This document shows positions 33,815 to 47,059 of a stretch of 64,000 nt of DNA, piece after piece. The position numbers and the translations under genes are program-made. The notes beneath the pieces are model-generated. The model was not told where the DNA came from. It did no database searches and saw nothing but the letters and a program-made list of their open reading frames with translations. Origin of the DNA: Callorhinus ursinus (taxonomy: Eukaryota; Chordata; Mammalia; Carnivora; Otariidae); the NCBI RefSeq assembly GCF_003265705.1, contig NW_020312936.1:857298-921297 (forward strand). The letters run 5' to 3'. Within the stretch, counting starts at the first letter, position 1. Each line of letters opens with the position of its first letter.

Positions 33815-34009
33815 TTTTATTTTTTTAAAGATTTTATTTATTTATTTGAGAGAGAATGAGAGACAGAGAGCACGAAAGGGGAGAGGGTCAGAGGGAGAAG
33901 CAGACTCCCTGCTGAGCAGGGAGCCCGATGTGGGACTTGATCCCGGGACTCCAGGATCATGACCTGAGCCGAAGGCAGTCGCTTAACCAACTGAGCCAGC
34001 CAGGTGCCC
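33815..34009 (-). mobile_element. Can-SINE, minus strand, GAGTCCCGGGATC subtype
   Basis: Minus-strand copy whose complement contains the GGAGTCCCGGGATCAAGTCC and TCTGACCCTCTCCCCTTTCG features shared with the copies at 33089 and 49289. The perfect 16-bp duplication AAAGATTTGTATTTTA flanks it at 33799-33814 and 34010-34025. Confidence 0.97.
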
Positions 34010-34284
34010 AAAGATTTGTATTTTAGCTCCATTACATTGTATGGCACAATCTTCTTACATTCACATGTATTGCAGTGAGACACAGATATGTGCAGGCATT
34101 TCAGTATTCTTTTAGTATTTAGTGGTATTCAGTGCATGCAAGTTTCATCCCTTCCACCTCTCCTATTGCAAAGACTCCAGAAGAAGTGGCATACAGATGA
34201 TATGGTCCATGAATATAAAACATGGTCTCCGTCCTCAGCCTAGAAAAGTGAAATGATTATTATCATTTCATTAATTATAGAAGA

Positions 34285-34400
34285 AGATAGAATTAGTTCC
34301 AAATCCCAACTCTGACACCTACTAGTTATGTGATCTTGTATGAGTGAAACTTGGTGATCCTAATACTTCATTATAGGTAAAAAATAGTCTGCTAAAACTC
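34285..34400 (+). repeat. MIR fragment
   Basis: AGTTCCAAATCCCAACTCTG, ACACCTACTAGTTATGTGAT, then a diverged tail. Confidence 0.65.
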
Positions 34401-34404
34401 TTAT

Positions 34405-35235
34405 GAATTGTTAGTACATTTAAGAGAATATATATATCTTAACTAAGAGAATTGAAAGAATATATGTTTGGTGAATAAGGACACTATCTGAGAAAAATGT
34501 ATGCTAAAGTAAAACTCATTGTTAATTTCCTTTTCTCAGGAATCTCAGAAATGGATATTAAATCATAGTTATTTGTGTTCTGGGTCAAATAAAAGATAAG
34601 AAGTTTCTTGGCCATGGAGACATGGACAAGGTCATGGGGAAGTTCAGAAAAGGGTAAGTGTACTCAGGCTGGAATTGTGAGCCCCCTTTGAGAGGCAGGT
34701 TTTATACCAGGTTTGTCTGAAACTTGGGGTACAGTATATGTGTTAGTTGTGAGCAGTTACTAATCTGTCACATAGTTATCACACAGAAGGAATGGCAGAC
34801 AAGCTGCTTACTATTTTTTCAGGGACTGGGAGAGAGTTTGTCCATATTTTTAAGCAATTAGGACAGATACTTAGGATCTACAATTACTTCACAAAAATAA
34901 GAGAGAGTTTTCTTAGACATATTTTCAGAGACTTAAATTTCAGTAGTTATTTGACAGATATGAAGTCTAACACACAAGAAAGGAACAAAACAAAACACAA
35001 CAAACAAAACTCTGCTTCTTTGATTGTCCACTGAACAAAGGCCAAATGTGACAAAGAGACAAAGGACATTCAACTCCCTTGAAGTAAAAACCTTTTGTGT
35101 ACTTTCTGGATTTATTTGAACAAAGGAAAAAAAAAACGAATTGAGACAAGAGATGAGCAGTTTGTTTACTCCAATGGCTGTGATATACTGGTGCATCTGA
35201 TACCAGCCAAGTTGGCACAAAATTACCCCTTACGG
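34405..35235. other. Unassigned AT-rich DNA
   Basis: No gene recognised. Overlapping minus-strand frames of 92-95 codons near 34933-35245 have skewed composition and no domain. Confidence 0.4.
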
Positions 35236-35239
35236 CTAC

Positions 35240-35755
35240 TTTCACACACTAACCATTCCTACTCTTAGGTATGTATCTAAGTGAAAGGAAAGCCAGTGTT
35301 TACAAAGAAATCCCTGTGTAAGTGTTCATAGTTATTTTATTCATAATTGTCCCCCATGGGAAACAACTCAAATGATAATGTATCCATCAAATAGAATACT
35401 ACTCAGCAATTAAAATGAAAAAAAAAAACTACTATGACAAGCAGCAACATGGATTGCTCAAATGAATCTCAAATTCACTGTGCTAAATGAAAAATGTCAG
35501 AGAAAAGACTACCTACAACAAACTCCATTTGAATGACATTCTGAAAAAAAAGAAAAATAGAAAAAAACAAAACAAAACCAGATCAGTGGTTAACAGTGGC
35601 TGGGATGGGAGGTATTTATCTCAAAGGGAAGCCAATGGACATGTTGGGGGAATGCTGAAACTGTTGCATATCTTCATGTTTCATAACTGTAAGCATTTGA
35701 CAAAACCCAAATAGTGAATTTTACTGTATTATAATTATATTGCAATAAAAGTTTT
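35240..35755 (+). mobile_element. Old L1 3' end
   Basis: ORF2 C-terminal to 3' UTR text: ATAGAATACTACTCAGCAAT, GCAACATGGATTGCTCAAAT, CAGTGGTTAACAGTGGCTGG, then an end near TATTGCAATAAAAG. No intact frame. Confidence 0.75.
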
Positions 35756-35759
35756 CAAG

Positions 35760-38546
35760 GTAATTCTGCAAAAATGAAATCATTACACATTTAACATATG
35801 AAAAGTGTGCTATATAATCTTATCTAAATGTAGTTTCTGTAATATAACTAGATAAAACTCAGTGATACCAGGATCACAGGATGAAAATTGTCAGTTCCCT
35901 TGCTTTCAAATCCATTTTACTTGAAAAAGGCAGCTCTGACATGTGCAAATACTCAAACTAAAAAGGAATTTATGTGTAGTTTTACTATTTTTAATCATTC
36001 ATGTTCTTATAGCTTCTAGTTTGAAAGATATCCCCCACATATACCTTTTTCCTATTAATTTCTTCCAAAGAAAACATGAATCACCTTGGCCAGTCTTTTA
36101 AGAACTTTCAGCTTAAACTTACATGCTTTTTATATGCAACAGGTATTAAACCCCTCTGTTTATGAGTGCTACACAGTCTCATTAAGTCATTTACTGCTAA
36201 CAACAAACGTCAGGACAATTTGATTTTTTTTAATCTGGAAAAGAGGGATAGTAATGCTTGAAATATTTATCATGCTCGAGATCTTTTAGCTAATAATCTA
36301 ATGGCCCAGGATGTTTACCTAAATCTGACTATGGATTCCAAAATATTTTTCTTCAAAGTTTCCCCAAAAAATATTCTAAGCTGGAGCCTCAGATACTTGG
36401 ATTCCTAAATTCCTCAGCTCATTGCACAGGTTAAAACAACCTCCCAGAAACTTTCTCAAGATAAGATAAAAACATTGCATCCAAATTTACAAGTAAGATA
36501 GAGGTAAATGAATACTGGAGCCCAGGTTCAGCAGAATGTGTTTTCTGACAACTTGTAACAGAATCTTCAAAATGCTTCCAAAAAAAAAAAAGATACAGGA
36601 AAAGTGGTCTGAAAGTCAGCCACACAAAGATGCTTACATTATTTCCAAGGCCATTTGTATTAATGAGACCATCAGCTAAATTTATCAACTTCTTCAAATG
36701 GAGAATGCAACAGTTAAATAATTTGTTCACATAATGACACACAGAGGGCCAAAAGAAGTAAAACTGCTATCGCTTTCAAAAAAGTAAATTCTGTTCATTG
36801 TAGTTTTGTTTGGGCAACACTGTGACAAATCTTTCCCAAGTATACTAGTACCTTAGAACAGAGTTGGCATTCTGTATTCAAAGTAAATTACCAACAAGAT
36901 AGAGTCTCCCAAACAAGAGGGTTCTTGTTTATGGCAGATAACTGTGGTCCATCCCCTGGATTAGAAATCCACTTCCAATAATGACAGTAGGCAAATAAAC
37001 AAACTCTACGTGCTTCCCCTCACAGCAAGGCAATAAGTATTGACCTTGGTTGGTCATGTCATCAGAAGGCCGAGGAGCAAATTGCCAAAAGAGACTGGAA
37101 ATCATAGTGAATCTGCTAGCCTTCCAGTCATGCCAGGTATCTCTGTCAAGATATTCTATAGAATGCCATTAGTGCAACAACAGGGAGATGGAAGTCAACA
37201 GCCAAGAAAAAGGGGTCATTCATGAAAGACGAGAAGAAGACAAGTGAAAATTACAGTTTTGACATTAGTAAGTGGGAATAAATAGAGATGCTCTCAGAGT
37301 GGTGTTTCTAAGCAGAGACAGGTAATTGCATATAATAAATGCCCTAGAATTGTCATCCTTGGGCAGGTACGCCCTTTCTCTATTTCATTGCCTCCTTTGG
37401 ATATTTTGTGAGATTTGTTTTATTTTCTCTCATCTTTGCACTCTACATCGATAATGAAGCCTCACACTTAACAAAGAGTCACTCCTGGAAACTGGAACCC
37501 CCTTCCCCTGGCAGGAAGAAGCAAAACTTCTTTAGAATATATATTTGATTCCTTACATCTCTGCAGTAATAAATTCCCAGGCCATTTATTCAAACACACG
37601 TTTTTGGGTTCTTTCATCAGCTCCTGTGATGGTACTACCTGCCCTTGGGTTGTCTAATGTTCAGTGGAGAAAACAGGAAAGAGAACCAAGACTTACTAAA
37701 ATCATGCATCCTGCATAAAATCATGCATCAGACATTGTACTTGATGCCTCTGATTATATCATTTATCTTATCAATCATAACTAACAGGCATTTCCAAATC
37801 CTAAAGTTTGGAATTATAAAAATAGGGAATAGAACATAAAGATTAAAAATACTTCTGTTATTACTTGCCCAACTCCTGTGTGTCCTACTTCTTATTAATG
37901 AAGAAACCAACAGAATCACTGAGGATACAGACTTTCCAAATCTTCCTTGTCTACCATACTCAGTGTTGACTTAATTTTGGGCTGGCTGCCTTCACAGTTG
38001 TAAGAAGGATGCTGAATTCTAAATGTCACATCCAGACATGACAAATCCAAGGGGAAGAAAAACAGCATTGTCCTGGATAAAATCGTTTCTCGGGAATCTC
38101 TAGCATCTTTTTGAATTTGGGAGAATTATATCACAGACATGTTACTAAACCAATCATTGGCAGATGGAATAAGAACACTGTAATCGACTTCAACTAATAA
38201 AGGTTAACCTCAGAGAAAGACTGGACTGCTTGGGGAAGAGAAGACACCGGAACAAAACTGAGATTTTATAATGAATGGGAAGGCACAATCAGTATATTCT
38301 AGAATCAGTGATTCTTTTGACACTCACGACACAGAGCATCTAATGACTTGTATGGGATGTGGAAACCTAAGAAGCAGAGATAGAAGTATTTAATTTAGTC
38401 TCTTTATCCATTATGATATTGCCCCTAATGTTTTTACTCTATTTGACATGATGGTTTTAAGCAACAGTTTGAAGGGTGGGACATGCAATTATAAAATTCT
38501 AAGTTACCACTGTGGCCCATTAAGCATTTGAGAAATCTGTGCATGC
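35760..38546. other. Long stretch without recognised elements
   Basis: About 2.8 kb with no gene and no repeat I can name with confidence. The 61-codon frame at 37040-37225 has no known domain. Poly-A bits near 36580 are short. Confidence 0.4.
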
Positions 38547-38560
38547 AAATGTCATTCCTC

Positions 38561-38761
38561 AGGATGCCTGGGTGGCTCAGTGGGTTAAACATCTGCCTTT
38601 GGCTCAGGTCATGATCCCAGGGTCCTGGGATTGAGCCCCACATAGGGCTCCCTGCTCAGAGGACAGCCTGTTTCTCCCTCTCCCTCTAGTGCTCCCCCTG
38701 CTCATGTACTCTCTCTCTGTCAAATAAATAAATAAAATTAAAAAAAAAAGAAAGAAAAAGA
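38561..38761 (+). mobile_element. Can-SINE, plus strand
   Basis: Head AGGATGCCTGGGTGGCTCAG, CT-rich middle, AATAAATAAAATTAAAA tail with an A-rich AAAGAAAG extension. The perfect 14-bp duplication AAATGTCATTCCTC flanks it at 38547-38560 and 38762-38775. Confidence 0.97.
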
Positions 38762-38775
38762 AAATGTCATTCCTC

Positions 38776-39480
38776 TCAGGCCATGTGCATTGACTTCAAT
38801 GCTTTGTGGTTTGCTGGGAACAAACATAACAAATCCAAATCTTGGTCACTAAAATGAAAACCTCACTGGATTCAACAAAAATGGATATAGAACAGCAAAA
38901 ATACAATATGTGGTTAACCACAGACCACAAAGTCCCTTCTGCTTAGCTCTGTTAACATCTGAAACTCTTGTCTCCATCACTGCTGCTCTGTTGGCTGGGG
39001 TCTAGTAGTTGATCATGTGAATGTGGAGAATCACTGTGAGGTTAGCACATTTTTGGTAAGTTCACATAGAAATCAAGCTTCCCAAACCCGTCACATGCCT
39101 ATCTTTCTTTGTGGGAGAATCAAGTGTTGAGTTTTGTTTGAACAATCAAAGTGTGCATTCAGGACTAACTCTCGTTCTAAAGCTGGTAACCAATCTCTTA
39201 GCCAGCAAAGAGGGAGGTGGTAAAGTCAACTCTTAGCTGGACTTCTGACACTGTCAAAAGGCAAACCTAATTTAGATCAGGTTTACCTTGTTTGAACTGT
39301 GAATTTTAGAATTATATGAAGTGCTTGTAGATGGATGATCTAATAACAATTGGAGAGAATTGCCCAATTGGAATTATAGTTACAAAACAGGAATGAACTT
39401 AGCATGGCCGATAGACTTTTGATATCTGGGTATAGTGTTAAGAAATGGCTATGTTGATTTCAGAACTTCCATACAGCAAG
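38776..39480. other. Unassigned DNA
   Basis: No gene or namable repeat. Confidence 0.45.
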
Positions 39481-39484
39481 TAGA

Positions 39485-39625
39485 AAGTACCAAATAAACT
39501 TGGGTTTAAATCCTGACTATTTTATTGATTAGGGGTTCTGTGACTTGCAGACCATATTACCTAACTTGTTGGGTTATATGGAGATGATATATAATGGAAG
39601 TGTGGCTTTAATACAATGATAAGAG
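39485..39625 (+). repeat. MIR fragment
   Basis: AACTTGGGTTTAAATCCTGA then GGGGTTCTGTGACTTGCAGA, in MIR order but diverged. Confidence 0.6.
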
Positions 39626-39829
39626 TACAGTAGACTCAAAACATCAAAGAATTTGTGACTACAAAGAGCAGTATAATTTAGTGTGCTAATCATGTCCTGG
39701 TTGTCCTCCCAGATATATATCTTGTGCTCTCCTATTCCACTATGCAGTGCAGGTAGACTTACTCCTATAAGCTGCATTTCCCTACTCCTGTATCAGCTTG
39801 TCTCTGCCTGATTTCAGTCTTTATAGAGC

Positions 39830-40055
39830 TTTATAAGGAGATGTGAAAACAAGAGCAAATGAAAACCAAATACAATACGGTATCCTTCCTTGGATCCTGG
39901 AACAGTAAAAGGGCATTAGTGGAGAATTGGTGAAATCCATATAAAGTTTGGAGATTATTTAACAGTAATGTACCACAGTTATATCTGTTAACTTATATTA
40001 GGGGGAACTTGCAAATTTTTCTATAAATTTGAAATTATTCAAAAACAAAACATTT
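39830..40055 (+). mobile_element. Old L1 3' UTR end
   Basis: GGATCCTGGAACAGTAAAAG, GGCATTAGTGGAGAATTGGT and AATTTTTCTATAAATTTGAA follow the order of the 3' UTR of older mammalian L1 elements. Confidence 0.7.
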
Positions 40056-40216
40056 ACCTAAAAATTTAGTAAACAAAAGGCAGGATGCTTATCTTACCCA
40101 CCCCCTTATCAAGAAGCTTCTCCATCAGTGGGGTATTTCTTCCATGGCTCCAGTGCCCAATGAGTGACACACCTGTCTCCATTTTCTTCTGGACTATGTT
40201 AACAATGCCTCTAATT

Positions 40217-40290
40217 CCTCCCTCCCTCCCTCCCTCCCTCCCGCCCTCCCTTCCTCCCTTCTTTCCTTCCTTCCTTCCTCCCTTCCTTCC
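40217..40290. repeat. CTCC / CTTC microsatellite
   Basis: CTCC units grade into TTCC units on the + strand, interrupted once by CCGC. Purine-rich on the minus strand. Confidence 0.93.
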
Positions 40291-40294
40291 TAAC

Positions 40295-41225
40295 TTGGGA
40301 TGAACTTCAGAACCACAGTCTCAGTGACTTAGACTCTTTACTATTTCTGGGTTGATGGGAGTAGTAAAGATGGACTCATGGTAACCATAAACCTTAAGAT
40401 GATCATAAATTAACAAGAGTGTCTTTAGATATCTGGAAAGCTCATTTTGAAGTGACCTGTACATCCTCTTCCTAAGAGCTTAATATATTCAATTTAAAAT
40501 AAGATGGTTTCTTGATGAGCACAGACTAAGAACCAGAAGAGTTAGTTACAGGATTTTATCATTCCAGGATATCTGGATAAGAAAGTTTATATTCTTCTAC
40601 ATAAGGGGAATATATCTGACATGAAGACATGATACTTCTATAGCCTTTTATGCAAACAAGACCAAACAAGGCAGAGGGCAATCAAGAAGTGGTACTCACT
40701 TCTTCACAGATGACTCTCTTCTCCTCCATGTTTTCATTAACCTTAGAGCCTGATCAACTTCTGTCTTATTGAAATATTTCATGCATTCTAATTCATCCAC
40801 TCATTTTATACCCAAATTTTGCATTCTGTCTTTCTGCATATATTTGTGCTAATAATTATATATAGCTCAATCTATTTCCAACATCTTACTGGGCATCATA
40901 CTTATTTGATGATGAGTTAATAATATTTTATTGTGTTATTCTATTGTTATTGTCATCACCTGTTTATATTGTGTTTCTCCAAGTAAAAATGCCATAAATC
41001 TGTTCAAAGAACTAAGGTGGATAGTCGAAATTGCTAGGTTCTCAGAGCTCCGGGATCAACATTCACCAGACAAGTTCTAATTATTCTTGTCATGTCCTTT
41101 TCCTATTTCTCTGGAGCCTACAAACAATTTCCAATGGCTGTCACACTAGCAACAGGGGGGAAGCACAATGATTCACCATCAGCACAGCTCCCTGCTGTCA
41201 TGTCCTTACCCTAGCTAATGAGCAC
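40295..41225. other. Unassigned AT-rich DNA
   Basis: No gene or confident repeat. Confidence 0.45.
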
Positions 41226-41227
41226 CC

Positions 41228-41440
41228 AGTTGTGGAAAGAGCATAGGCTCAGAAATCAGAATGTCCTAGTTTTTAAGGCATTAGAAGTGGGATCTACAGA
41301 AGTCACTTTGAGCCCCCACTTTCTTCATCTGTGAAATGGGATGAGGTTTTATAGCTCTTAGTAAATTACATAGAGGGTAATTTAAAACAAACACTACACA
41401 GTGCTTGAGATATGGTAGATATTCAGTGCTCATTAATTTC
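41228..41440 (+). repeat. MIR SINE
   Basis: GTTGTGGAAAGAGCATAGGC, ACTTTCTTCATCTGTGAAAT, GGGATGAGGTTTTATAGCTC, then a TGGTAGATATTCAGTGCTCA tail. Well ordered. Confidence 0.8.
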
Positions 41441-41729
41441 TTGTCATATGTAAAATAATCCAGTGTATTCCCAACTCCTTGTTCCAGGGTCCAATAAGAG
41501 TAAACCAAATAAACATTAAAAAAACCAACCAAACAAAAGTAATCCTCAGACAGTATTATATAGCTGGCTTCTCTAAACATCCATAACTTCTCATCTTGTC
41601 AACTTGTAACCATGTCTCTTAGGTTTCAAGGACCCTGATTCCTGTGGAAATGTTTGGGCTCTAACTTAAATTCAACTTATATCTGCCAAATGCTTTGGTT
41701 TCTTTACTGGTAGGAAAGGAAGTAGGCAT

Positions 41730-41900
41730 GAATCAATATTATAATGAAAAGAGATATAGAGTCTGACCTATATGGGTTTGAATCTTGCCCCTGCCAACTG
41801 TTATCTGAGTAGCTCTAGGGTAAGTTTGTTCATTTATAAAATTATAATAATAATTAATAGTTGACAGGGTATTTATGAGTATGAAGGGAACATGGGAAGA
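41730..41900 (+). repeat. MIR SINE
   Basis: ATATGGGTTTGAATCTTGCC, CCTGCCAACTGTTATCTGAG, then ACAGGGTATTTATGAGTATG. MIR order. Confidence 0.7.
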
Positions 41901-41904
41901 AATG

Positions 41905-42780
41905 AATGAAATCTTTGACATAGCAAGTTGTGGCCAAATGTATTAATAGACTCAATTGATGGTATTTATTTTTGTTATTATTGAAGTTATTTTCTTGGTT
42001 CTTCATTTTTTGGGGGGGGGATACTGGTTAGACAGTGAGATGTATCCTAGATACTCTGCATCTGATACTTCTCTCCTACACCAAAGTCATGATCTACCAC
42101 CCCTTCCTCCTACAACTGGCATGTCTTCTTACCATACCATTCCTTTCTTAGCCAACCACACTGTCACTTTCCTTAGTTAGTAGACCATCAGTTCATAATT
42201 TCAGGCCTGAGGAGGAAAGGAATCTGCTATGCCTTTGTTATTTTTTATTTTTATTTTTTATACTGTGACTCTACTTCCCTAACTCCTGATTCCCATTAGT
42301 TTCCTGTATCGATAGACTACTTCCTCTGCATTTAATTCCAAGCTTGGCTTGCAGTTGCTACCATGCAACTACATGTAGTAAGAACCCATTGCAGGAAGCC
42401 AATCTGGACAAATTTGACATCCCAATTGGTCTAGTAGCCTACTCTCCTATTCCTGCATGAAGAAATGAGTTTATGGTTTCAACCTAACTGCCCATAATAC
42501 CATTTCTTTCAGGAATTGTCTTTCTTTCTCTCCTTATATTCCCAATTAAGCTATATATATTCTTATATAGGTTACAGGTCAGTCATAGTCTCTGTTATCA
42601 AGAAAATTTATATCGTGTAACTAGTTGGATGAGACCAAAGTTTTAGAAAGTAAATTATATGGAGTTTCAGGGGCTCAGGTGCAGGCTATCTCATAATTCA
42701 TTCACTAATTCATTTACACCTTTTAACAAATATGCTTGAACACTTCCAATAAGATAATCCAAATAAATTCAGAGAAAAAA
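41905..42780. other. Unassigned DNA
   Basis: No gene. A G10 run at about 42012-42021 and a TTTTTA-rich stretch near 42240-42260. Confidence 0.45.
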
Positions 42781-42784
42781 CAAT

Positions 42785-42965
42785 AAGGCTTGGAATGTAG
42801 GAAACCTGGATTCATATCTTGCTTTGATTCTAGGAAACAGACTCGATGTCTTGAGCACCAGTCCCTTGGATTAAACAAGAGGAATTAGAGATACTGTATT
42901 TAACATGTTTCCCAGCATCTAGTATACTTAATAAATACTGCTTCTGTTTATTTTTGTTGTTACTT
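42785..42965 (+). repeat. MIR fragment
   Basis: GAAACCTGGATTCATATCTT then CAGCATCTAGTATACTTAAT and TAAATACTGCTTCTG, MIR-like order. Confidence 0.55.
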
Positions 42966-42969
42966 TCTT

Positions 42970-45900
42970 GCTAAAAGGAAATAGATGGGCCATATTTAGA
43001 ATAGATGAAAAGCTCTTCATTTTACCATTATTAAAATAAGATTAAAACACTATTCATTTTGTACTCTATAATTATTATAATTAATACTTATCCCCTCTAA
43101 GTATTAACAAGGGAGCATGGCTTCAGTGACCTTGACTACAGATGTGTCAAGAGAGGTCTTTGCCCTCCTATTCAGCAGGTGTATATTTGTGTGTAATGGG
43201 ATGATGATGAGGTTGGTAAATATTATTTCTCAGTAAAACTGGTAGGCACTTAGAAAGGATATTGGAGTTGAAATTTGGCAGATGAGTCATGTTTGAGACC
43301 TCTGTGTTGACAGAGGAAGGATCAGAGTGATATAACAAGGAGGAAACCTAAGCATTTATTTCTCTCATCACCACAGAGAATTAGAATCATAGTAATAGTA
43401 TATAGATCCATGAAATAGTTGTCTTAGCTTTCAAAAGACTACATTTTTGGTAAAAACAACAAAAACAAAAACAAAAAACCATGGACAAGGAGAACTACTG
43501 ACTACTGAGGTCTCACCAGTCTGCTTACAGACTAAAAATTTTTAGATGCCCAATCTAAGATGATGTAGTCAATGTAATAACCTGACAATTTGAAGAAATG
43601 TTAGATAGTTAGATACATTGTACCTACTTTTGGAGATTGCACTATAATAGTACATACTAGTTTTTTCAACGTATGGAAGAGGAGATTTTATCTGTGGATG
43701 CTCCTATAGACTATGTTTCCCCAAAATTCAAGAGTTAAATCCTTATTCCCAGTGTGACAGTATTTGGAGACAGGACCTTTAGCATAAGGAATAAATACAA
43801 ACTTAAATACAAAGAAATGATAAAAAAATGATGGACTCTGGCATATACCATTTGTCTATAGTAACTATTCTACAATATTTTTCTAATTTTTTCCTTTTCT
43901 GTAATAGGTAACTTAAAACACATTTCATGATAGCCTCACCAAAGACATTACTACTATACCAAATCCTAATCTGAAAATTCTACTTCCTTACTAAATGCTC
44001 ATCTCATCCACCCAAATCCTAAACCATCCTCCCTATCTTCCTTACTATTGTAAAAAAATCTGAAATTTTAATTCTATTTTTAACAGCCTAAGTAATCTTA
44101 CACTTCTCTATATTACAAATACACTGGATAATTAAGAGTGATATTGAGGATCTAACTAGGAGAGACTATTGTATTATCAATCCCACTGTTTATGGGACTC
44201 TGACTTAAGAAATGTCAGTAAGATTTCAGGCACAAAGACAGAAACAACTCTAGGTCCTTCAGTTATGCATAGATAATTCAATTATCTATTAGAAGATAGA
44301 AAGATATATACTTGTTCACAGTAGTAATGAAAAGACTAGAAAGCCCAACAGAGAATAGTGAGGGATCCCAGAGATTAGCAGCAGAGGGAAGACATTACCA
44401 CCTTCAGAGCTGAGTGTTCAATAGCGGAAGTAGGTATATCAGAGCCCACAATGCAGAGTCATCCTAAAGGAGCTAGAGCCATGGCAGGGGTTTTTCAGTG
44501 GGAAGGGCAACCATGGAGGGTGGGGTAACTGGTGGGAGCTGGAACCAGACAAGCCATGTAGCCCCTGTCAGAGGCAGCATAGGAAACCAAAGGAAAGAAA
44601 TAACATTACTTTTCTCTCCCTTCTAAACTTCTACCAAGGTGTCTTATTGAATGAAGAACACTAAAAGCCAGAGAAAAGGGGATTCTGGAAAAAATAGTTA
44701 CTCTGAAAAGAGAACAGAATAAGGGAAGGACAGGTAATACATTGAAGAGTATATGGATGGTTCACTGGCACACTCTCTAATCCATCCTATAGAAGGGATG
44801 TATAGTCATTGGTATAAAAATTCCATTTGACTCTGACATTATCCTTTCAATGGCTTTCCCTTTACACAGCTATTAAGTGTTTTGCATGGTCTTATCTCCC
44901 ACTTGTTTCCCTTCTGCAAATCATACTCCAGAATTACTCATACACTTGCTTTTGTAACATTTTGCAACCATAACATATGCTGTTTACATCCTCAGCTGGA
45001 CAGGAGTCTCAAGACAAAAGACTATTTAACTTGAAGTCTCCAATAACTCATCCTCTATGTTTAGTCTATTAAGTCAACACAGCCATCATGTAAAGACACA
45101 TGGGCACTTGTAAAAAAAACACATCTTGTGGGTTGTCATACTGTATGATCAATTTGTCCTACAATGAAACTGACCACCCTCATAGGCAGCAAGTGCCAGT
45201 TTCAACACTATATCTCTAGCACCTAATAGTATATGTGACATGTGTTAGAAACTCAAAACATACATGGGGAAAGGATGACTAAATAATCAAGCCAAAAATG
45301 AATGAATTGAAAGTCTACACAACACATTCTTCAAAATCTGATAACTTTCTTTTCTTCAACTCCAGGATACATTTTATAATTATAGTATAACATGTGAACT
45401 CTTCCTGACCATATTGTAAGAAAAAAATGGAAGAGTGCATCATCAGGGTATCAGCAGACTGATGAATGATTCCCCTTAAAAGCATGCTAAAATGCTACAT
45501 ATTCACCTGACAACTCTTGCCCTTTTGACTACAATAGGTTGCTAAATAGTAACTGAACATGGAGGCCATCATGGCAGTCAGTTTTTGCACTGTATTCCCA
45601 TGAAAACCAATACTCCATGGAAAACTGGATGACACATATTCATGTTCATGTCCCTACTTATTTATGCCAACATACCATGTAGAATCCTACTTTTTTATTA
45701 AATATTTCTAAAAAAATATTATGCTTAAGCAAACATTAGGAAGAAACTGAGTTGACATTTAAGTCAATCACCTCATTAGCAACCAGTTTTTATAATAGCA
45801 TGATATTTATAGGAAAAGTACTTACAAGTTGTTAGATTCAACATCAAATTTAATTGTCTAGAGGTCTTTGCCATCTGATAAAACTTCCCCTCAGGTGACA

Positions 45901-46260
45901 AGTCAATGTTTTGCACTGGAAAATATCAAAGAAAATAATACTCACTGTTGGTTTGTGTATGTGTTTGTATGGCTTCCCCCCGCCCCTTCTTCTTTTGCAA
46001 GGCTAACCTTTATAGAAAAAAAGAAGAAGAAATCCTGGTAAATTTGAAAGCGACTTTCTTTATAAGAATATACAACCCGAGATAGATTTTGAAAAGTTTG
46101 TAACTAAAGTTCAGAAGTTTCACTTTAGTGAATGCTTAAAATATTGCACACAGTTTGCTAAATGCTTCTCCTTGGTTTTCTAATGTCATCGCAAATGGAA
46201 ATTCAAATCCAGTATGTAATATGTCCATTAAACCACATTTTATTCCCTTTATCTGTTATT
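42970..46260. other. Mostly unassigned DNA with possible ancient repeats
   Basis: No gene recognised in this stretch. Positions 43715-43790 (CCCCAAAATTCAAGAGTTAA then GTATTTGGAGACAGGACCTT) resemble one end of the same repeat type seen at 46270. Positions 44865-45260 may be a diverged L2 3' end (CTAGCACCTAATAGTATATG). Neither call is firm. Confidence 0.35.
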
Positions 46261-46269
46261 TGGAAATAG

Positions 46270-46630
46270 GTGGTCTTAGTCACATCAGGCCACTATAAGA
46301 AGAAGATCATAGACTGGGTGTCTTGCAACATAAATTTATTTCTCACTGTTTTGGAGGCTGGAAGTCCACAATCAAGACAATGGCAGATTCAGTGTCTGTG
46401 AGGGCTTCCTCATTGAGGCTCACCTTCCTTCTGTGTCCTCACATGGCAGAAGGGGCAAGGGGGCTTTCTTGGGCCTCTTTAATAAAGGCACTAAGCTCAT
46501 TCATTAAGGGTGCACCCTCATGACCTAATCATTTCCCAAAGGCCCCACCTCCTCATAACATCACCTTGGGGGTTAACATTTCAACATATAAACTTGACAG
46601 AGGGGAGCATATGCAATCTACAACAGAGAC
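46270..46630. repeat. Ancient interspersed repeat (LTR-like), family not assigned
   Basis: Strong match by eye to a widespread mammalian repeat: AGACTGGGTGTCTTGCAACA, ATTTATTTCTCACTGTTTTG, TGTGTCCTCACATGGCAGAA, CCTCATGACCTAATCATTTC, GGGGGTTAACATTTCAACAT. I recognise the text but cannot be sure of its family name. No frame of interest. Confidence 0.65.
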
Positions 46631-46994
46631 ATTTACTTCCCTTTCACACCCTTTTTTTCAGGAGACAAAAGAAATACTGGACAGAATGGTAGCAATGTGA
46701 GGTCTCTGACTTCAAGTCTCCTTTCTCTTGTCTCATCCTTTTACTGCTTTTAGAATCAAAGACGTATTAAAAATATGAAACTGTATACAGGCACAAAGGA
46801 ATAAGTTGACTATAGACTAAAAAATGTTGGAATGTTCTCTAAAGGAAGAACTGATAGTGAAGGAGAAGAGGTCATTAGCTTACTGTTCTTTATCTCTTCT
46901 CTGTCTCTTTATTTTATTATTATTTTTTTAAATTTTACTTCTAATCGGTGAAGCATATGCTGGCAAGGCCAATGACAACTTTTCACAGGTAATA

Positions 46995-46997
<3 letters not shown>

Positions 46998-47036
<39 letters not shown>

Positions 47037-47047
47037 TATGTGTGTGT
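46998..47047. repeat. TG microsatellite
   Basis: About 15 uninterrupted TG units, then TG/TATG-interrupted units. Confidence 0.95.
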
Positions 47048-47059
47048 TGTCTTAAAGTA

